Below are positions 42,101 through 57,010 of a DNA stretch of 64,000 bases, piece after piece. The DNA lies in contig UZAN01040072.1 of the NCBI GenBank assembly GCA_900618425.1, forward strand, positions 11,675 through 75,674, in the 5' to 3' direction. The position numbers and the translations under genes were made by a program. The number at the start of each line of letters is the position of its first letter. Within the stretch, counting starts at the first letter, position 1. Source of the DNA: Echinostoma caproni. Lineage: Eukaryota > Platyhelminthes > Trematoda > Plagiorchiida > Echinostomatidae. The notes beneath the pieces are model-generated. The model saw only the letters and a program-made list of their open reading frames with translations, had not been told where the DNA came from and did not search any database.

Positions 42101-45100
42101 TTGAAGCGTATTGCCCACAACAAACTCGCAAATACTCACTGTGTTATATCTTGTTATAGAACAATGAAGTGTGATTAGAATAAATGCGTTCCGCTTGTGA
42201 ATTTCCGTATTTGATCCCCTTGTACGGTCCTATGAATTCATACTGAGGATAAGACACAACTAGCCCTAAACAGTTTGCTAGTATTTCTTCGCAGTGTACT
42301 TGAGGCAATAAGTTCTATTGTTGACCTAAATCATCTGGGATTGTATGTGAATTCGATGACGTCCGGAAGAAGGAAAAAGAACATTGGAGCGATAATTACC
42401 GAAACAACAAAGCTGTTTTACATCAGTATCCATTACGTGATGTATAATCCTTTCATGCAGATTGACTTTATTAGGCCTGGAATATACACTTTTTCCGATT
42501 AGATCTTGAAAGTTAAGTCTTAGAGAAACGAACAGACACACTAATGGAATGAGTTATTTTCAACGAACACCCAGTTTCTTTCATTCCTTGTCATTTTCAT
42601 GAAATTCATGAAAATAAGATTTTTTTAGAAAAGAATGAGTATAGTGAGAGGAGGTTAGCCAGGCAGCAATAGTGAAGTTATTGCAATGATCAGGGTTCGT
42701 CTAAACGAATACCGTAAAAGATAAAACGCTTACTTCCTGGAGTAATTTAACAATGATAACGTCCGACGTTAAAATCCTCAAATGCTGCACAACAAGTACA
42801 ATTCACAAGTGAAATAATCTTCCCGCGTATTTTGGTAAGGAATGAACTAGTTCAACTTGTCTGTTGGTCTATATGATGCTGGGCAAACAATGGGATATAA
42901 CTCGTGGAAAATAGCAATTATTTATTGCACGTGATCCGTTAATTTAAAGGCATTTAGTTCACTAGTGCACATAGCCGGCTGATTACCAGGGGACATATGG
43001 AAGCTGGATTTGACACTACGTAATATGGCAAGCCGCGATGAACATGCTGAAGTAGATTGAAGGTAATACAGTGATTCTAAACCGCCAAAAGACGTAACAA
43101 TACATCGCTATTCACGAATGATAACCGTGCATGCCTCCATCTGAAATATTGTCAGATGCCAGTTTCCACTTTCAAAATGAATTGTAATTAATTTCTTTCA
43201 CTGTTAAATTCTTTTCAATCGAAATCAAAACAGGCGGTACGTGGTTCGTGATTTATGGAGCACATTTTGGATATTCCCCAAGTTATTTTGTTGAACGCCT
43301 GTTATCTTGAACGAATCCCATTCGTTGTCTATCAGCATTTAATAAATTTGCGGAACATGCAAGGACATGAAAAGGATTGCAGACGAAACGATTCATCATC
43401 ACTCGGTTCTTACATTTTCCAAAATGGATTCGGCAATCGTATACGGTGTATGGTATGGTATGGGTGTATGGTATGGTATGGTGTGGGGTATGGTATGGTG
43501 GTATGGTATAGTACGGTATGGGATATGGTATGGGTGTATGATATGGTATGGTGTGGGGTATGGTATGGTGGTATGGTATAGTACGGTATGGGATATGGTA
43601 TGGGTGTATGGTATGGTGTGGGGTATGGTATGGTGGTATGGTATAGTACGGTATGGTATAGTACGGTATGGGATATGGTATGGGTGTATGGTATGGTGTG
43701 GGGTATGGTATGGTGGTATGGTATAGTACGGTATGGTATATGGTATGGTGTATGGTATGGTGGTGTATGGTGTATACGGTGTGGGGGGGTGAAGGAAATA
43801 TCGTTGATTGATACTCAGATAAGCACCAAGATCTTGGTTTCTCTCTCAGTCATACAGTCTCGGCTCAGATAACTTACTTCTGACCTGTTCCCATGCTCTC
43901 ATCAAACATTTTCCACGAACTAAATTACATCACTTTGTAGCGTTTATGAAAATTGTGTTGGTAAATATCGTCTAAGAATGTAATGCAAGTAATTCCGCTG
44001 CGTACATTCGAGGTTCAATAGACATTTTGAAAACTGGGCGCTTTGCGATGGAATCAACATAAAGTGGTGCCAAATGCACTGCAATCATATCGTTGTTTAC
44101 AGCTGTCGCGTTTAATCCAGGGGTGATAAAACCCGATTTTCATAATACTCGCGGACGAATTCCAACAGAGATCTTATTTCCTGTGGCAGAGTTTAGTTGA
44201 TGTGACAGACATAAGAATTGATGACTGGAATATGGGTCCTTTGAAAGGTACTTAGATGAAGCGACAAGATATTATTCCCCGATGAACCAACTGCTCTGTT
44301 ATGAAAGAAGAGAATCATCGATTACGTAAGAGGATTTGACACCCATAAAACTATGAGACAAAGGAGTTGGCGAGAAAATGTATCACCTGGTATATGTTCC
44401 AGGCTCATTAAGATGTTTGTCCACTTGTGATCTACCTCAGTCGGCCTGCAGGAATCTACTGGGATACATTGTGCTTGGATAAGATAAATTGTTTAGGAAG
44501 TTTACTCAACGGAGAGATGCAGGCAGCACATCTACTTCGGGACCACTCCCGTGGCAATAATTTCCTCTTTTTTACTATCACTTAAGTTATTGGTACAAAT
44601 TTCTCTACGTACCATTTTAGCGGAGACCTGAAGAATAAATAGATTTGGAATTATCTGGTGAAGCTTTTTTAACAGCTCTCATCCATAAACTGAACGAGTA
44701 ACTTCACTGAATGCGAACTACCCTGGTAAAGACAGAACCGTATAGGTGGTCATGAAAAGGAGTCGGTAAAACGCTGAGAACTCCACTGGAACCCCAAGGA
44801 GTTCCTTCTTTGTTTTAATCAGCACATACCCAGGGTCGATCGGGTTTTTCCAACCATCGATCAAACGCGACAGCTAGAAAAATGGAACTGTTTGCAATCC
44901 ATTTAGCACAACCGATAATCGATAATTTTTTGAGTGTCCGACATTAAGGATACCCAGTGAGCTTTGACTGTACGAAATAGAGTTACCTGCATCACATTGC
45001 TGAACAATATTCATTAACCGGAGTAGCACAAGAGATAGATTGCCTCATAACTGCTTGAGCAGAAGCATGTTGCGTAAATTGTAGAAACATATCCGATGAG

Positions 45101-48100
45101 AGCGTGCGAGTGGGTGAACAGAGTCCTTTAAGAGTGGGAAAAGTTGAAACGAATGAGAAGCGACAAGGTACTGGCTGATAAACTGTGTATCGAAACGGAC
45201 TATGATATTCACCGTGGTGTAGGATCAGTGGGCTTATCAAAAGCGGTGTAAACATACGATCATGTGTGAGGTGATCGATTCAGCTTTCAGACTGATGACG
45301 ATAACCTAATGAGGATTTTGAATAAAAATCCAAATAAATCACATCAGATCCCAAAATTCAGTTACCCTATTCTTACCGGACGCACAATACACGTTCTTTA
45401 GTGATTCCTTTAGTGGTACTACTACAGAGAATGATGAATAATTACTTTGAGTATCTGAACTGCGTAGCTGTTAGTTCATACAAATAGTGGTGATTAGTTA
45501 GAATAGCTGATATTCTGATGTTCGGCATATCAGGGGTATGCGAATCCGGGGCTCCAAAGTTTACAAATGTTTCAGCTAGTACAGGGATGACGATGCAGCG
45601 ATTCATGCATCCTAACATTTAACCTAGCACTCACCAGAATCTTTCAAAAAGTGCATTTAACTAATTCACTCTCTTTGAAATTTAGTATTATACTAGATGG
45701 ACTTGTGAAAGCGTCGCCGAAACCGCACATAACATTATTGAATTGATGTCTGGAACAAGAATTGAGCAGCACCTATAATCCAATCACCTCAGTGTAAGTA
45801 ACACTGATACCTCAGCTCACATTCTGAACACTCCAAATACGCACAAGAGCGGTTGTGGCTTTCAGAATCCCTCAAATTGAAGCAGATAGCGTTCAAACCT
45901 GAATGCCATGGTGCCTAACACAAATCTTGTTCATTTGCTTCATTGACAGAACTCATGTCAGCCCAAAGTGGAATAAGTGAAACCCAGCAACTCAGAGAAA
46001 TTTTCCATCTCAGTTACCAACCGTGTCAGGGGAAACATTTGAATCCTTCGATGCTTAATGTGGAAATATTATACTCAATTCATTTAATGGAATTTTGTAT
46101 GATTCTTCATAGCACAGGACTTCTAAGAGAGGAGATTGTTTATTGCTTTGCACGCGGTAATTGAATTGGTCAATTCAAATGTAATTCAGTTTAAAAAGCG
46201 CGTTTCACAATGTTTTCATCAAAAATTAAAACATGTACATGAAATTGGAATCAAATTACGTGGACAATTTCATACATTTCAAGCTTGAATAACAACTGTC
46301 AGATGTTTCTCATGCGAATTTCTACTAGTGTCATCTTACTACCAGCCGAAACTGAAGACAATTTATATTTCTACAACCAGGACAGCCATGCCTCATCCGG
46401 ATTGGATGAACGAAAGAATAGATCCACTGAAGAGCACCACGTTCAAAATATGTAGTTTGATAAACCAGATAACCTGCGAGCTCGCCCAACTAAGCATCGC
46501 CTACGACGGTTTCAGAAGTGCTGAGACGAAATGACATTTAGGTATTGACTAAGTAGTACCTAAAGATGCTGCCAAAAGGAAATAAATTTATACTGTAGTT
46601 GATGTTATGTGTGGACACATCTAATTCTCTATTTTGTGATCACGCTACTCCTCGATACTCACAATCCAGTTTGCGAAACAGGTGCGTACGCTGTTCAAAT
46701 TCAACCACATTCAGTGGCATTATTATTTGAAGTTCCCGGATGTCACTTTATTTTGGTGTTCACTGAAATATTTCGCTAGTTTTCACAGTATTGGTTAATC
46801 GCAGGTTTTACTCGCTTGAGAGAATGTTTGAATATAACGTGACCTAAATGTTTGCAAAGGAGTCAAGTTATCTCTGACATTCGATAAATGTCTGTGCCTT
46901 GAACGACCTACCTTTTTATGCGCACAGATCGTTCGACTGCCGTCCGTCTCCAAGTTGAACATTGCGTTGCGTAACTTATCCGCGATGCGTGTAGAATAGA
47001 ACTGAATAATATCAAACCCATTTATGAAGCATGGAGTCCACCTTGGATGAAATCACATAACTCACAGCAACGTTAGAAGAATACAAATAAAATCGAGGAA
47101 TCTAACCATCGGTTTTTCACCGATGAAATGTGCCCGACTCTGAAGAGTTCAGTAGGTAGACCGGATGCAAATAGTCAAGAGTACTTTACAAGTTTGCCTA
47201 CGGGAATGAGAATCAGAAGAGTTTTAGTTTAAATCCGATCGGGAATGAAGCGTTTTTGGTCCAATAAAACCGACAGGAAATGAGATTTAGGTTTAATTCA
47301 GAATGTCTGGTGAGTAATTGTATACGATGATCCGAACCGAGTTCACGTAGTCATCCGTCAGACTTCTCACTAAAAAGCACCATTGGTGCAGATCCAACAA
47401 AGATGAATTATAGTTTCGCTTTAGCTCTGGTATTTTCTGGTAGCGTCCAGCACTGTACCATGGGTCCGAGGTTCACACTCCGAGGAACATAAAAGATGTG
47501 CGCTGTTGAGAGCTAAACTCAAGTCGCGTGCTTCCGATATCATAGTGGTCCTTAAATATTGAAGAACCTGCGTGAAGACGAACTCGGAAGTTCCGTTAGC
47601 GAATGAATTACTAAATTTATTTTCGGTTCCGTCACATCTTGGATAATATTGACTGTTTAAGGCACGTGATCCGCAAATCTTCAGGCGTTCAGGTCGCCAC
47701 TAGCCCTTACTGGTTGAGTTATAGAAGCAAAATGAAAGCGGAATCCATCACTTCGTTATTTAACGCGGAACGGAATAGTCTATATTCCCGCTGAAATAGG
47801 CAGAAGTAAACACGGTGATTGTAAACCACCAAACATTTGTACCACGAATCGCATTCTGGAATTAAGACCGTGGACACCTTGTCCGAGACATTCTGCTTTG
47901 TCGGTATTCGTTTTCAAATTGAAATGACAATAGTTTGAATTACTATCAACTTATCTTATTTGCAGAAGAACCATGCGGTACGTTATTTGAGCCGAATGTA
48001 GATTTTGCATTCCTCTGCCCAAACTGTTTTTTTTCCTGTGCTTTATTTTATGCATCAAACGTTTTCTTGAATGAATCCACTTGGTGGAAACCTGTTAGAA

Positions 48101-51100
48101 GACCAGAGAGTTTTGCAATGTAGTCGCTCGTTTCGGTAGGATCAATATTTCAATTTGTGCGGTGATTCTGCAAAGCGATGGTTTCTTTTCCCGGTTTTTA
48201 ACAGTGCGGTGTTGGTAATCCTTTCGCGCACAGCCGATTTTCGTTGGGCATACTAAAGACTCCAGTTGCTCGACCAGTTAGTTGGTAAAACATCGCGGTT
48301 CTACTTGTAACTAAGGGATCTGATTAGTCAGTTAACGAACCCGATCAAGCCTTTGTGCATTTTTTGGGGCCCTTTTCAGAAAACAAAAAAGATTTTTATG
48401 ATATTCTAGCATATGATTACAACATCAAAATCGAGTTCCATCTCCGCTTTCTGAGGCCAGCAGCAAGAACGGTATTCTAGCAATTTATTGAACCATTTTG
48501 CTTGCTCCTACGAGGACAGGTGATTTATGTAGAACAAGGAAGACTTCGTTGTGGATGTTTTTGTTTATTCTCATGTAAGAGAAACCTGAGGAGACATTTA
48601 CCGATGAGGACAGGGAAAACCATAGTGCCCCAATATTCTTGGAGTCTAGGTAAAATTTGGTTTTATACACATGAGTACTACAGCCTTGTGGAATGCGACA
48701 ATGAGTATCCGTCCGATCACAATATTTGTGAACTGAATGAATGAATTAGCTTGGCTCACCTTAAGAATTCTTGTTACACGAGAAATCCTGACCTCATCAA
48801 AACACTTGCATACCTCCACCAGTTTACCATTTGCTTGGAGATTTTAGGTGGAGGCCAATGGAACATATCTCCTCCGTAAAGGGGTTATGATTACAGCACA
48901 ATGTCTCGTGATAACTGCCTGGGCAGTCCTTTTAGATTTGTTGGTCCTTCTTACTCGTCAGCACACACATACTTAGTTTCACAAACAGGAGAATATTTCG
49001 CACAGTCGGTCGTTTCTTGCTATAACAGCACTGACTCCTCGTTAGTGTTTGCCTGTTCCAAGTTAAAAACATGTATGAACGGATTTGATTTGTATATTCC
49101 TATAACTGACAAAACGTACGCTTTTGATCGGAAAACTAGTTCAACTTCAACATTCAGAACGCAGATGGTAGATCCTCAGCGCATTGATTGTTGACGCAGT
49201 GTGCCAATAGATCAATGAGTAACCTAACCTTAAAATCGTGGAACCGACTCTGCAATGTTCCTCTTTGTGATTAATGCGAAAATATAAACTACTTCGACCC
49301 AAATTAACGTTATATTTATTATTGTATACATGTGATATATTATATTATATTATAAACACTCCCTCTGTCAACCAGTTCCAAGTCTGATTGTTGATTGGTA
49401 TTATACGATAGCCAATTATCTCGTAACGACTGTTAGTATGTTCAAAGAAAGATAAATGGAACACATCTATCAAACAAGTGAAAGTTGCAGAAGAGATCCG
49501 TTGCAACACCTCCTCTCGGTCCCTGATTTACGAACATTTTGCATAAACGCATTGACCTAATCAGTTGTAGAAGGAAGGTGGCAAAGTGAAAAATAACAAT
49601 CATGAAGTTAAAACACTACTCGCGTTATGAAAACGTGCCAACACATGTTGATACTGATACGAACAGTGTCGTCTCACATTGTCGTTAGTTAAACAACTAA
49701 TGTTTCAGTACAGTCCGGGTGGGTATCTCGGGCTCTGTAAGGTCACCGTCCCCTTACATTGCACTTGTATAACCAAGTGTCTCAACTAACCTCTGCTTAG
49801 GAAGCTCCAGTCACTGCATTCCGGTGGCGCGTGAGGACGAAAAGCCAAAATCCGGGGCTATAACGGGTTGGTGGACCAATGGCAATTCACCTAGCGGAGT
49901 TGACTAAATTCCTTGATTCCAAACCAACAAATAGGAGACCACAAACCACATATCCACATGTTCCTGATTGTGGCACTGTTCACCGGCTCGACTGGGCACC
50001 AAGGTGTATTGGTCACCTTGCACATTTGACCTCGTCCAAAAAGCGTATGATCCAATGAACTGGACACCGACTCCCAATGGACTGTGGACTCTGCTCTCCG
50101 TCCTGTTGTCTTGCAGCTCTGGCTTTCAAGCCAAAGGCATCGTTCGTTTGTGGTCCCCGAGGTTATTCCTGTTCTTTTGGTGAAGGCAACCGCGAAGTAA
50201 CCACACAACATAAGAACGCTTACTAAAACCTATTTCTTCCTACGTTGGGGCACACTTGTCAGTTCTGTGCAATTAGCTTCGTGCTGAAGTAATAAATAAA
50301 CAACCACTGAGGGCAGGGTGAGAAGCAGCCGAAATTAAATCGTGCGTTATGGGATGATTTTACAAACTCTATTGTCAAAAATGCACACAGAGATTTCGTT
50401 GTATTATTCGCGGATTTACATCATTCAGTAACGCAAACAAGTGAGTATAAACGTCAACTTGATTAATTGTTCTTGTTCTAATATTGATCGCACGAAAGAG
50501 GATTATGAATTATTTTTTTAACAGATACCCTTTCCTAAATTAGGTTTCTTGACCGTTCAAGGTAACGGCGAATAACAACAAATATAGGGACTTATTCATT
50601 GTCTCCACATCCGTTTTTGATAAAAAAAGTCGTGCGTAAACGGACAATGGAACTCACCGGAATTGTATATGTGACTCGATGGCATATTTGTGACAATTTA
50701 AATATTCTGTAACCTTACCCGGCGAACCCCGGATGAGAGTGAAATTCCGCAGTTACTTTGGATCAGAAAAAATACTGGAAACAATCCGAATGGTACGGAA
50801 GAGTGCAGCATACAACAAATTTATTCACTACGTTTAGACCAACGTCAAGCGTTTTAAGTCGGAAAGTGTAGAAGAACAGTCTATGAGTCAGGATTCGATG
50901 AAGCATAAATGCGAGAAAGAGCATCTCGTGGAGATCTGACACAATTGGTCATGAGAATTGCAGCAAAGCTCACAAAAAAATCTTCACGCTTTACCGAAGA
51001 AATAATTTTACGGTTTATACGAACATACACACATTTACTGGCATTGAGCGTATACAAACCAGTACGGATCAATTGAAAATTTTGTGTAGGCAGCCATGAA

Positions 51101-54100
51101 TGCGGTGAAAACTGTCAACATGTCTTGAGAATCAACCAAAATCCACGTTAACCTCATCCTCGCAGGAGAGGAAGTGCGTAACTTAAGAAAAAGGATAGGA
51201 AGCTCTTGATCTATAACTGAACCGTTTCCAAATGCGTTTCCTTCATGTTAATTTTTACCATGTATCTTCAAATAGGATGCCGTGAGTTAATTGTGGTCAA
51301 CCGTGTTTATTCGTTTCATGGATTATTTATTCACTAGCTTCAATCAATGCATACAAAGATATTCTCGTTAAAAATCAAAGCAAATCAGAGGAAACTCAAG
51401 CAATTTCCCCAGCTTTCTATATGAATTTTCCGATAGGACAATTCTACAATACGACCCAAAAATCTCAGTCAATTTTCCCTTGAGTATTAATATAACAATG
51501 AACGAAGTTCTGATCGATACTGTTTGGTTTAATTTCGAATAGCCTAATCGATTTGCTTTGCCACATCTCCGATTGATGCAACACACCGGGAGAATGACTG
51601 TATGAATTCACGCGCGGAATGCGGACCGATTGAATGACTACAGGACATGATATACCGGTTCAACCGAAAGCACACGGATCTAGAGGGCAAATCGCAATGG
51701 ATCTGATGGGCCGTTTCGGCGTTCTGGAAAATGTGTTAAATTTATACCCTATAAAGCAAAGTGAACAATGTGGAATTTGAAACTGAGTCAATCTTCCATT
51801 AGACAATTGAACATGGAAGGAAATGGTTACTTGAATACATTCACAGCTACAATTGATTGCATCGAAGTTCTCACGAATCAGTGATTAACTGAGGGTGAAC
51901 TGAGTGTGATTGTTTCAGATGATTATGATTCTTAATTTATTTAACACAGGTCGTTCACAGTGGATTTCAACAAATTGTATGCGCGTTTGTAGATGGGTGG
52001 TGGAATTCGTGTTGCAAGGGATAGTATTCCGCACTTGATCACTTTCACACTAATCCGGATTTTGATGGCACTCAGGGGACGGTATATGTTCCGCATCTGC
52101 TATGGCCAATTTTCACACCTGACATTCTGGTCATGCAAAGTTTCATTACGTGAGACATATAGTCGTTCTTTTGATAAGAGATTCACCTCATCGGAAAGAT
52201 ATGCATCCGTGGCATTCGCGTTTGTTCACGTCACTCCTGAAGCTCTACTCTTATAACCCTCAGTTAACCAACATTATGTCCTATTCGAACAGTTCTTATT
52301 GTTCGGGTTTATGCGCGTTTGTTTCCCTAGTCTATTTCGATAACTTTGTTCTCGTTCTTTGGCCTTGTCTAATCTCATTGATCAGGCAAATGTGAAGGTG
52401 AGCACCACGTGTGCAATTTTATTTATTTTCGCAATACTTGGTCACAAGTCAAGTCATTTATTTCGATCCTGCGGACGATAGCATGACATGACATGACCTT
52501 TCCCGTCCACCTCGCTCCACTGCATTCACCACATCCTTTGGAGAGTTCACCGCATATCAAAGTTTGTCATCTTCCTTGACCTCAACCCCTAACCAAACAA
52601 TAATCACTCAAATCACTTATCCACCAGTTTGTTCAAGTTTGATGCTTCTTTGTTTCACAAGATCAGACAAATGTGCATTTACAGCTGAATGAGAGCACGC
52701 GAAATTGATGGTCAATATCAATTGTGCCCACATATATCTTCTGGTATTGATGATACAGGAGGAAAATGTTAAATTGGAACAACTTGTCTTAGTCCCAAAA
52801 ATGCATGAGAAATCACAAGAATCCAAGGGAATATATATATATATATATCGATATAGATATATTGTGAAACCCCACAGGTGAGGTGGGAACAAATTCTTAC
52901 GAACCATAAATAGCCCGCACTGTAAAAACCTCTTAGACAGATAAAAGAAAGCAGATTGTTACTCAAGTCGTAACATTCTATGAATCATGAATCAAAGACC
53001 GGAACGTGCTTGTTTCGATCTTTGCGACCCTAGGAGTTTAACGGATATGGCACACTTCTCCGTCCCTTTGAGGGGGAAAATAGAAGAGGTCGAAACGCAT
53101 ACATCTATCAAATTTTACAGGGAGAAATACTTTTCGAAGGAGTTATGCTGCTAATTCAGAAAACGAGGACTAATTGTGTTTATTTCATCGACGAACAGGA
53201 ATTTCATTCGGATGATTGCGACACGTGAATATATCACTAGTGTAAAATTCGTTTTGAGTAACTGTACTTCAGGAGGCGAGTGAGCGATGCAAACTCAGGG
53301 ATCCATGTACTAACTTGCCCCAGAGCTCAATCAATCTGGCCTTATATCTTGGTGTACAACAAAGTGATTCTAAGCTAATCGCATATTGAAGAGCTAAACA
53401 TCATAACGGCAATTAGTTAGAATTCTCTGATGAACAACATTTGCCACCAAGATAAATAATTTCAGGATGCATAACTCACACCTGACTAAATGTTCTCGAT
53501 CATTTTGCAAAACAAAGCTTTAATGTAACTTGCTAGCAGCCAGATTTTGAGTCCGATAGTAAACCCTCGGATCATTCTGACCCAAAATACTTTCAAGCTC
53601 CCAAAACTCATGCTCACAAATTACCAATTTAAAGACACTGATAATAGCATACTTGGAAAATATGGACAAGGAATTGATTCAAAATCGTATTCATAATACG
53701 CTGAGGAGGTTGGAGAAGTTTCGCCGCATAATGGCCAAGCTCCGATATGAAACTGAATTCCGCGAGACGTATTAAGGAAAGTGAACAGTTTTTGGCGGCG
53801 AAAATTTTGTTTTCGACAAAGTTTCATTCCAGCTGAAGATCATCCGATGAAAAAATTATATCTCTGCTTACCAATATGTTGTTAACTGTGGTGAACAGCA
53901 AGCATATTTTATCATAAATAGATTTCCGAAGTCACACTGGTGAAATACTTATGATCCAGTTGTGTTACAATTCGAAACCTCATTTTTTATCAATTGAGTT
54001 ATCCCAGCTGATTGCAATTTCTGTAATACATTTTCTGTGGAGTCGTTTCTCATGAAATTGTTGTGGTTCTCCATACTTTTGATGTTTCTCAATCACACTG

Positions 54101-56972
54101 TACAGATGACGATGATGGTGAGTTTAATCTGGTCAAATTACCCATATCTATCCATTTGTATCTCTCCAGTGAGATTGTGTTTGTTTCCTACACCTTTCTC
54201 GGTAAAGAACGATCTGATATCAGACGGTTGATGTTTCTAATTTGTTCATATAAGTCAAACGTGGGGTAACCTTAATTAATTTAAGTATACATCAACTTAG
54301 CTCTTTATGCCGTGTGATCAGCTCTTAATCTGCGATACTTACAGCGGGTGCATCGGAACTGTGGGCACCGTTCGTGAAACGTGTGGAACTAGGTTTGTGT
54401 CATTTAGGTAGTGGCGGCACAATGGTTTAGTCGCTGTCATCGGCATGCTTTGGACCCTATGGTCCAAAGTTCGAACCCGCCATCATCATCCGACTTTGGT
54501 AGTAGGCAGCTCTGCCTTTGTCCGGCTGGAAACCTTGCCTAACCTTGCGGGAACTCATTCATCACTACAAGCTCCAAGGCTTAGGATGCCAACTTCTACC
54601 ACTGAACAGCAGGTCCTCGTAACTGTGGGGTTTGCCCCGACCGCTATTCATCATGCTTAGGTGTGTAATAGAAAAATAAATTGAGTTTACCTGAAGGTTG
54701 TAGGACGCCGATCAATTTTCAGTTCAGTTTGCAGGTTGATAAAAATAATTATCAGCGTGGGCTGCTTTCAATATATCCTATTTGTACTGCACAACAGCCT
54801 CGCCCAACTAACACCTTCATTTTTCTGAAATCAGTCAGGTGCTTAAATTCCAGTTAGTCCTAATTGGGGAATATACATGCTGACTAAGCACATTTTGTTA
54901 ACTGATAGATAGCTCACATGCACTGAGGATATCAACTCATTTGCTGATGAAACGTTTGCCAACCACTTGCAAAGCTCGGCATTGTGGNGATGTTTGGTTA
55001 TTTCTCGCCGAGACAACCGCTACATCGTCAGCTTTATTACTTTATGAGATACGAGATGCTTTGGACGTGATTGTTTTTACGTACTCCTAATTCACACTGC
55101 ACAATTGTGTTCCGAATCCTGTTCATGTTCACGGTTTCCGTGTACTTTCCCTTTCGTCAAAATAGAATGCGGTGAGTTTCTTGTACTCATTTCTATTGAT
55201 TCAATCCAATAATTACTTATTTTATTAAACAATCTCTCAGAACTCATAGTGAAAATACAAAAATGTGAAGTGAAAAAGAAGGATACACAAGGAAAAAATG
55301 GAAATAATTAAAGTATTCAACAGTTTGGAGGCCAAATATGACGCAAAGTTTTGAAAACCTGATATTATTTCCGCTTTTTTTCTTGTAAACTACTCTATTG
55401 TTTCTATTGTTTTGTACTGGTGTGATTAGGAAACATTGAAAACGAGACTGTTTGCCGATTATTTATGTTTTAATCAATGGTTCGCTTGCACCAAGTCCTC
55501 GCAAATCAGCTTCACCCACGTGTTCTCACAAATGATCACAATAAAGCAAAAACAATCAGTTTGCATAATATCCGCCATTTAGCTTAAAGACAATATTTCG
55601 TCAGGCATCAAGTGCTTAACAAATAACTGTGTGATGGATAAATTTTATTCATCCGACTCAATCAAAAAACAAAATAGTGTTATTTACACATGCTCACGTT
55701 ACTTTACTCTACGGTGGCTGGCTCGTGGCAAGGGATAATCCGGCCTCATGGAAATTCAATTGACATCCATAGAATTTCATGGAAATTAGGTTCAGGAAAC
55801 GTCCCCACCGTCACCCGGCTTTGGGTCGAGGTGGTATCTCCAGCCTTTGCATATTCAGTTGATAACTGCAAGGCAACAAGAGGTTAGCGAATGTTTGCCC
55901 GTGGCACTCTGCTGAGGGCAAGTCATACGCCATTGACAGTTTATAGCTGAACAAAGGCCCGTGCATCCGTGGTGAGTACGGAGTCATTACCTTGACCGGT
56001 GAGTCGTGAAAGTTACTTCGTCCGGCTGGCACGTATTTGAGATACCGACACGGCGAGAATTGAGCTCCCGGTTATCCTCAACCTGGTTTGGCCCGCCTGT
56101 CGAGCGTTCTACCAGGAGATGTGGCTGCTATTGCATCCAAATAGCTTCTCGGAGCCACAGGTGAGAGGCAAAAAAAGGAGTATACCCCAAAAGGGTCAAT
56201 AGTCCTGTGAGACAGAGGTGCTACTCCTACTGGGTACCCCACACATCACATTCATACACACCAGAAACAGGAAGAAACGCATAAAACAGAGACAAATTGA
56301 CAGGGGAAATTTCAGTAATTACGCTCTCATTTGATCACTATTGAGAAAAAATGCCAACCAACACAGCAAGCATAATAGACGATGCCTACAGTGCAAACTG
56401 CTATGCATTTAAAAAGTTATGGTATCTTTGTAAACAGCGAGTTGCACTGATGTGCCCTTTGAGGCTTTCAATTGTTACACCCAACATTCTCATGCTTGTC
56501 AACCATCAGGTAGTAAGAACGTAATGCGAAAATGCTTCGTGTCTGGGAGCACTGTTAAACAATGAAGTATCAGCTGGTATGTAGTGACGTAATCAAGTTC
56601 CCTGATGCGACGTGGTCAAATCAGCGCGTATATGACATATTCCAACTAGTTCCCCAATTTTCACTCCTTCCAGAGGGAAAACGTTACAATCATTGTCAAA
56701 GGAGATGGTGTCACTTCCGGTTCCTGATAGTGAACACTTCCCCTAAGGACATCCATCAACTTTGCAACAAACTTTGGAAAATCCCGAGGTTGCATTTGTA
56801 AATCCACGAATTTTCTCAAGTAATTTCATATTCTAACATATTGTTTTGTCACCTAGTTTACAACAGACGGTTTATTTTCTCTAACTTGTTTTGATCGCTG
56901 TTCATGGACGTTTATATTGTTCTATTTCATGTATCAAAAGATGATGACGATGACGACGACGACGACGACGAC

Positions 56973-57010
<38 letters not shown>

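Noticed and set aside
43255..43872. Several overlapping frames rich in W, Y, G, M and V
   Set aside because: Produced by the minisatellite, which is open in all plus-strand frames.
45770..45793. 24 bp segment before gtaagt
   Set aside because: Perfect donor and correct multiple of three, but no pyrimidine tract and no similarity to other exons.
54051..54117. ATG followed by a signal-peptide-like stretch (M-K-L-L-W-F-S-I-L-L-M-F-L) running into exon 31
   Set aside because: In that frame the donor at 54118 falls in phase 0, not phase 1, so it cannot join the next exons in frame. The hydrophobic residues come from the pyrimidine tract of the acceptor.
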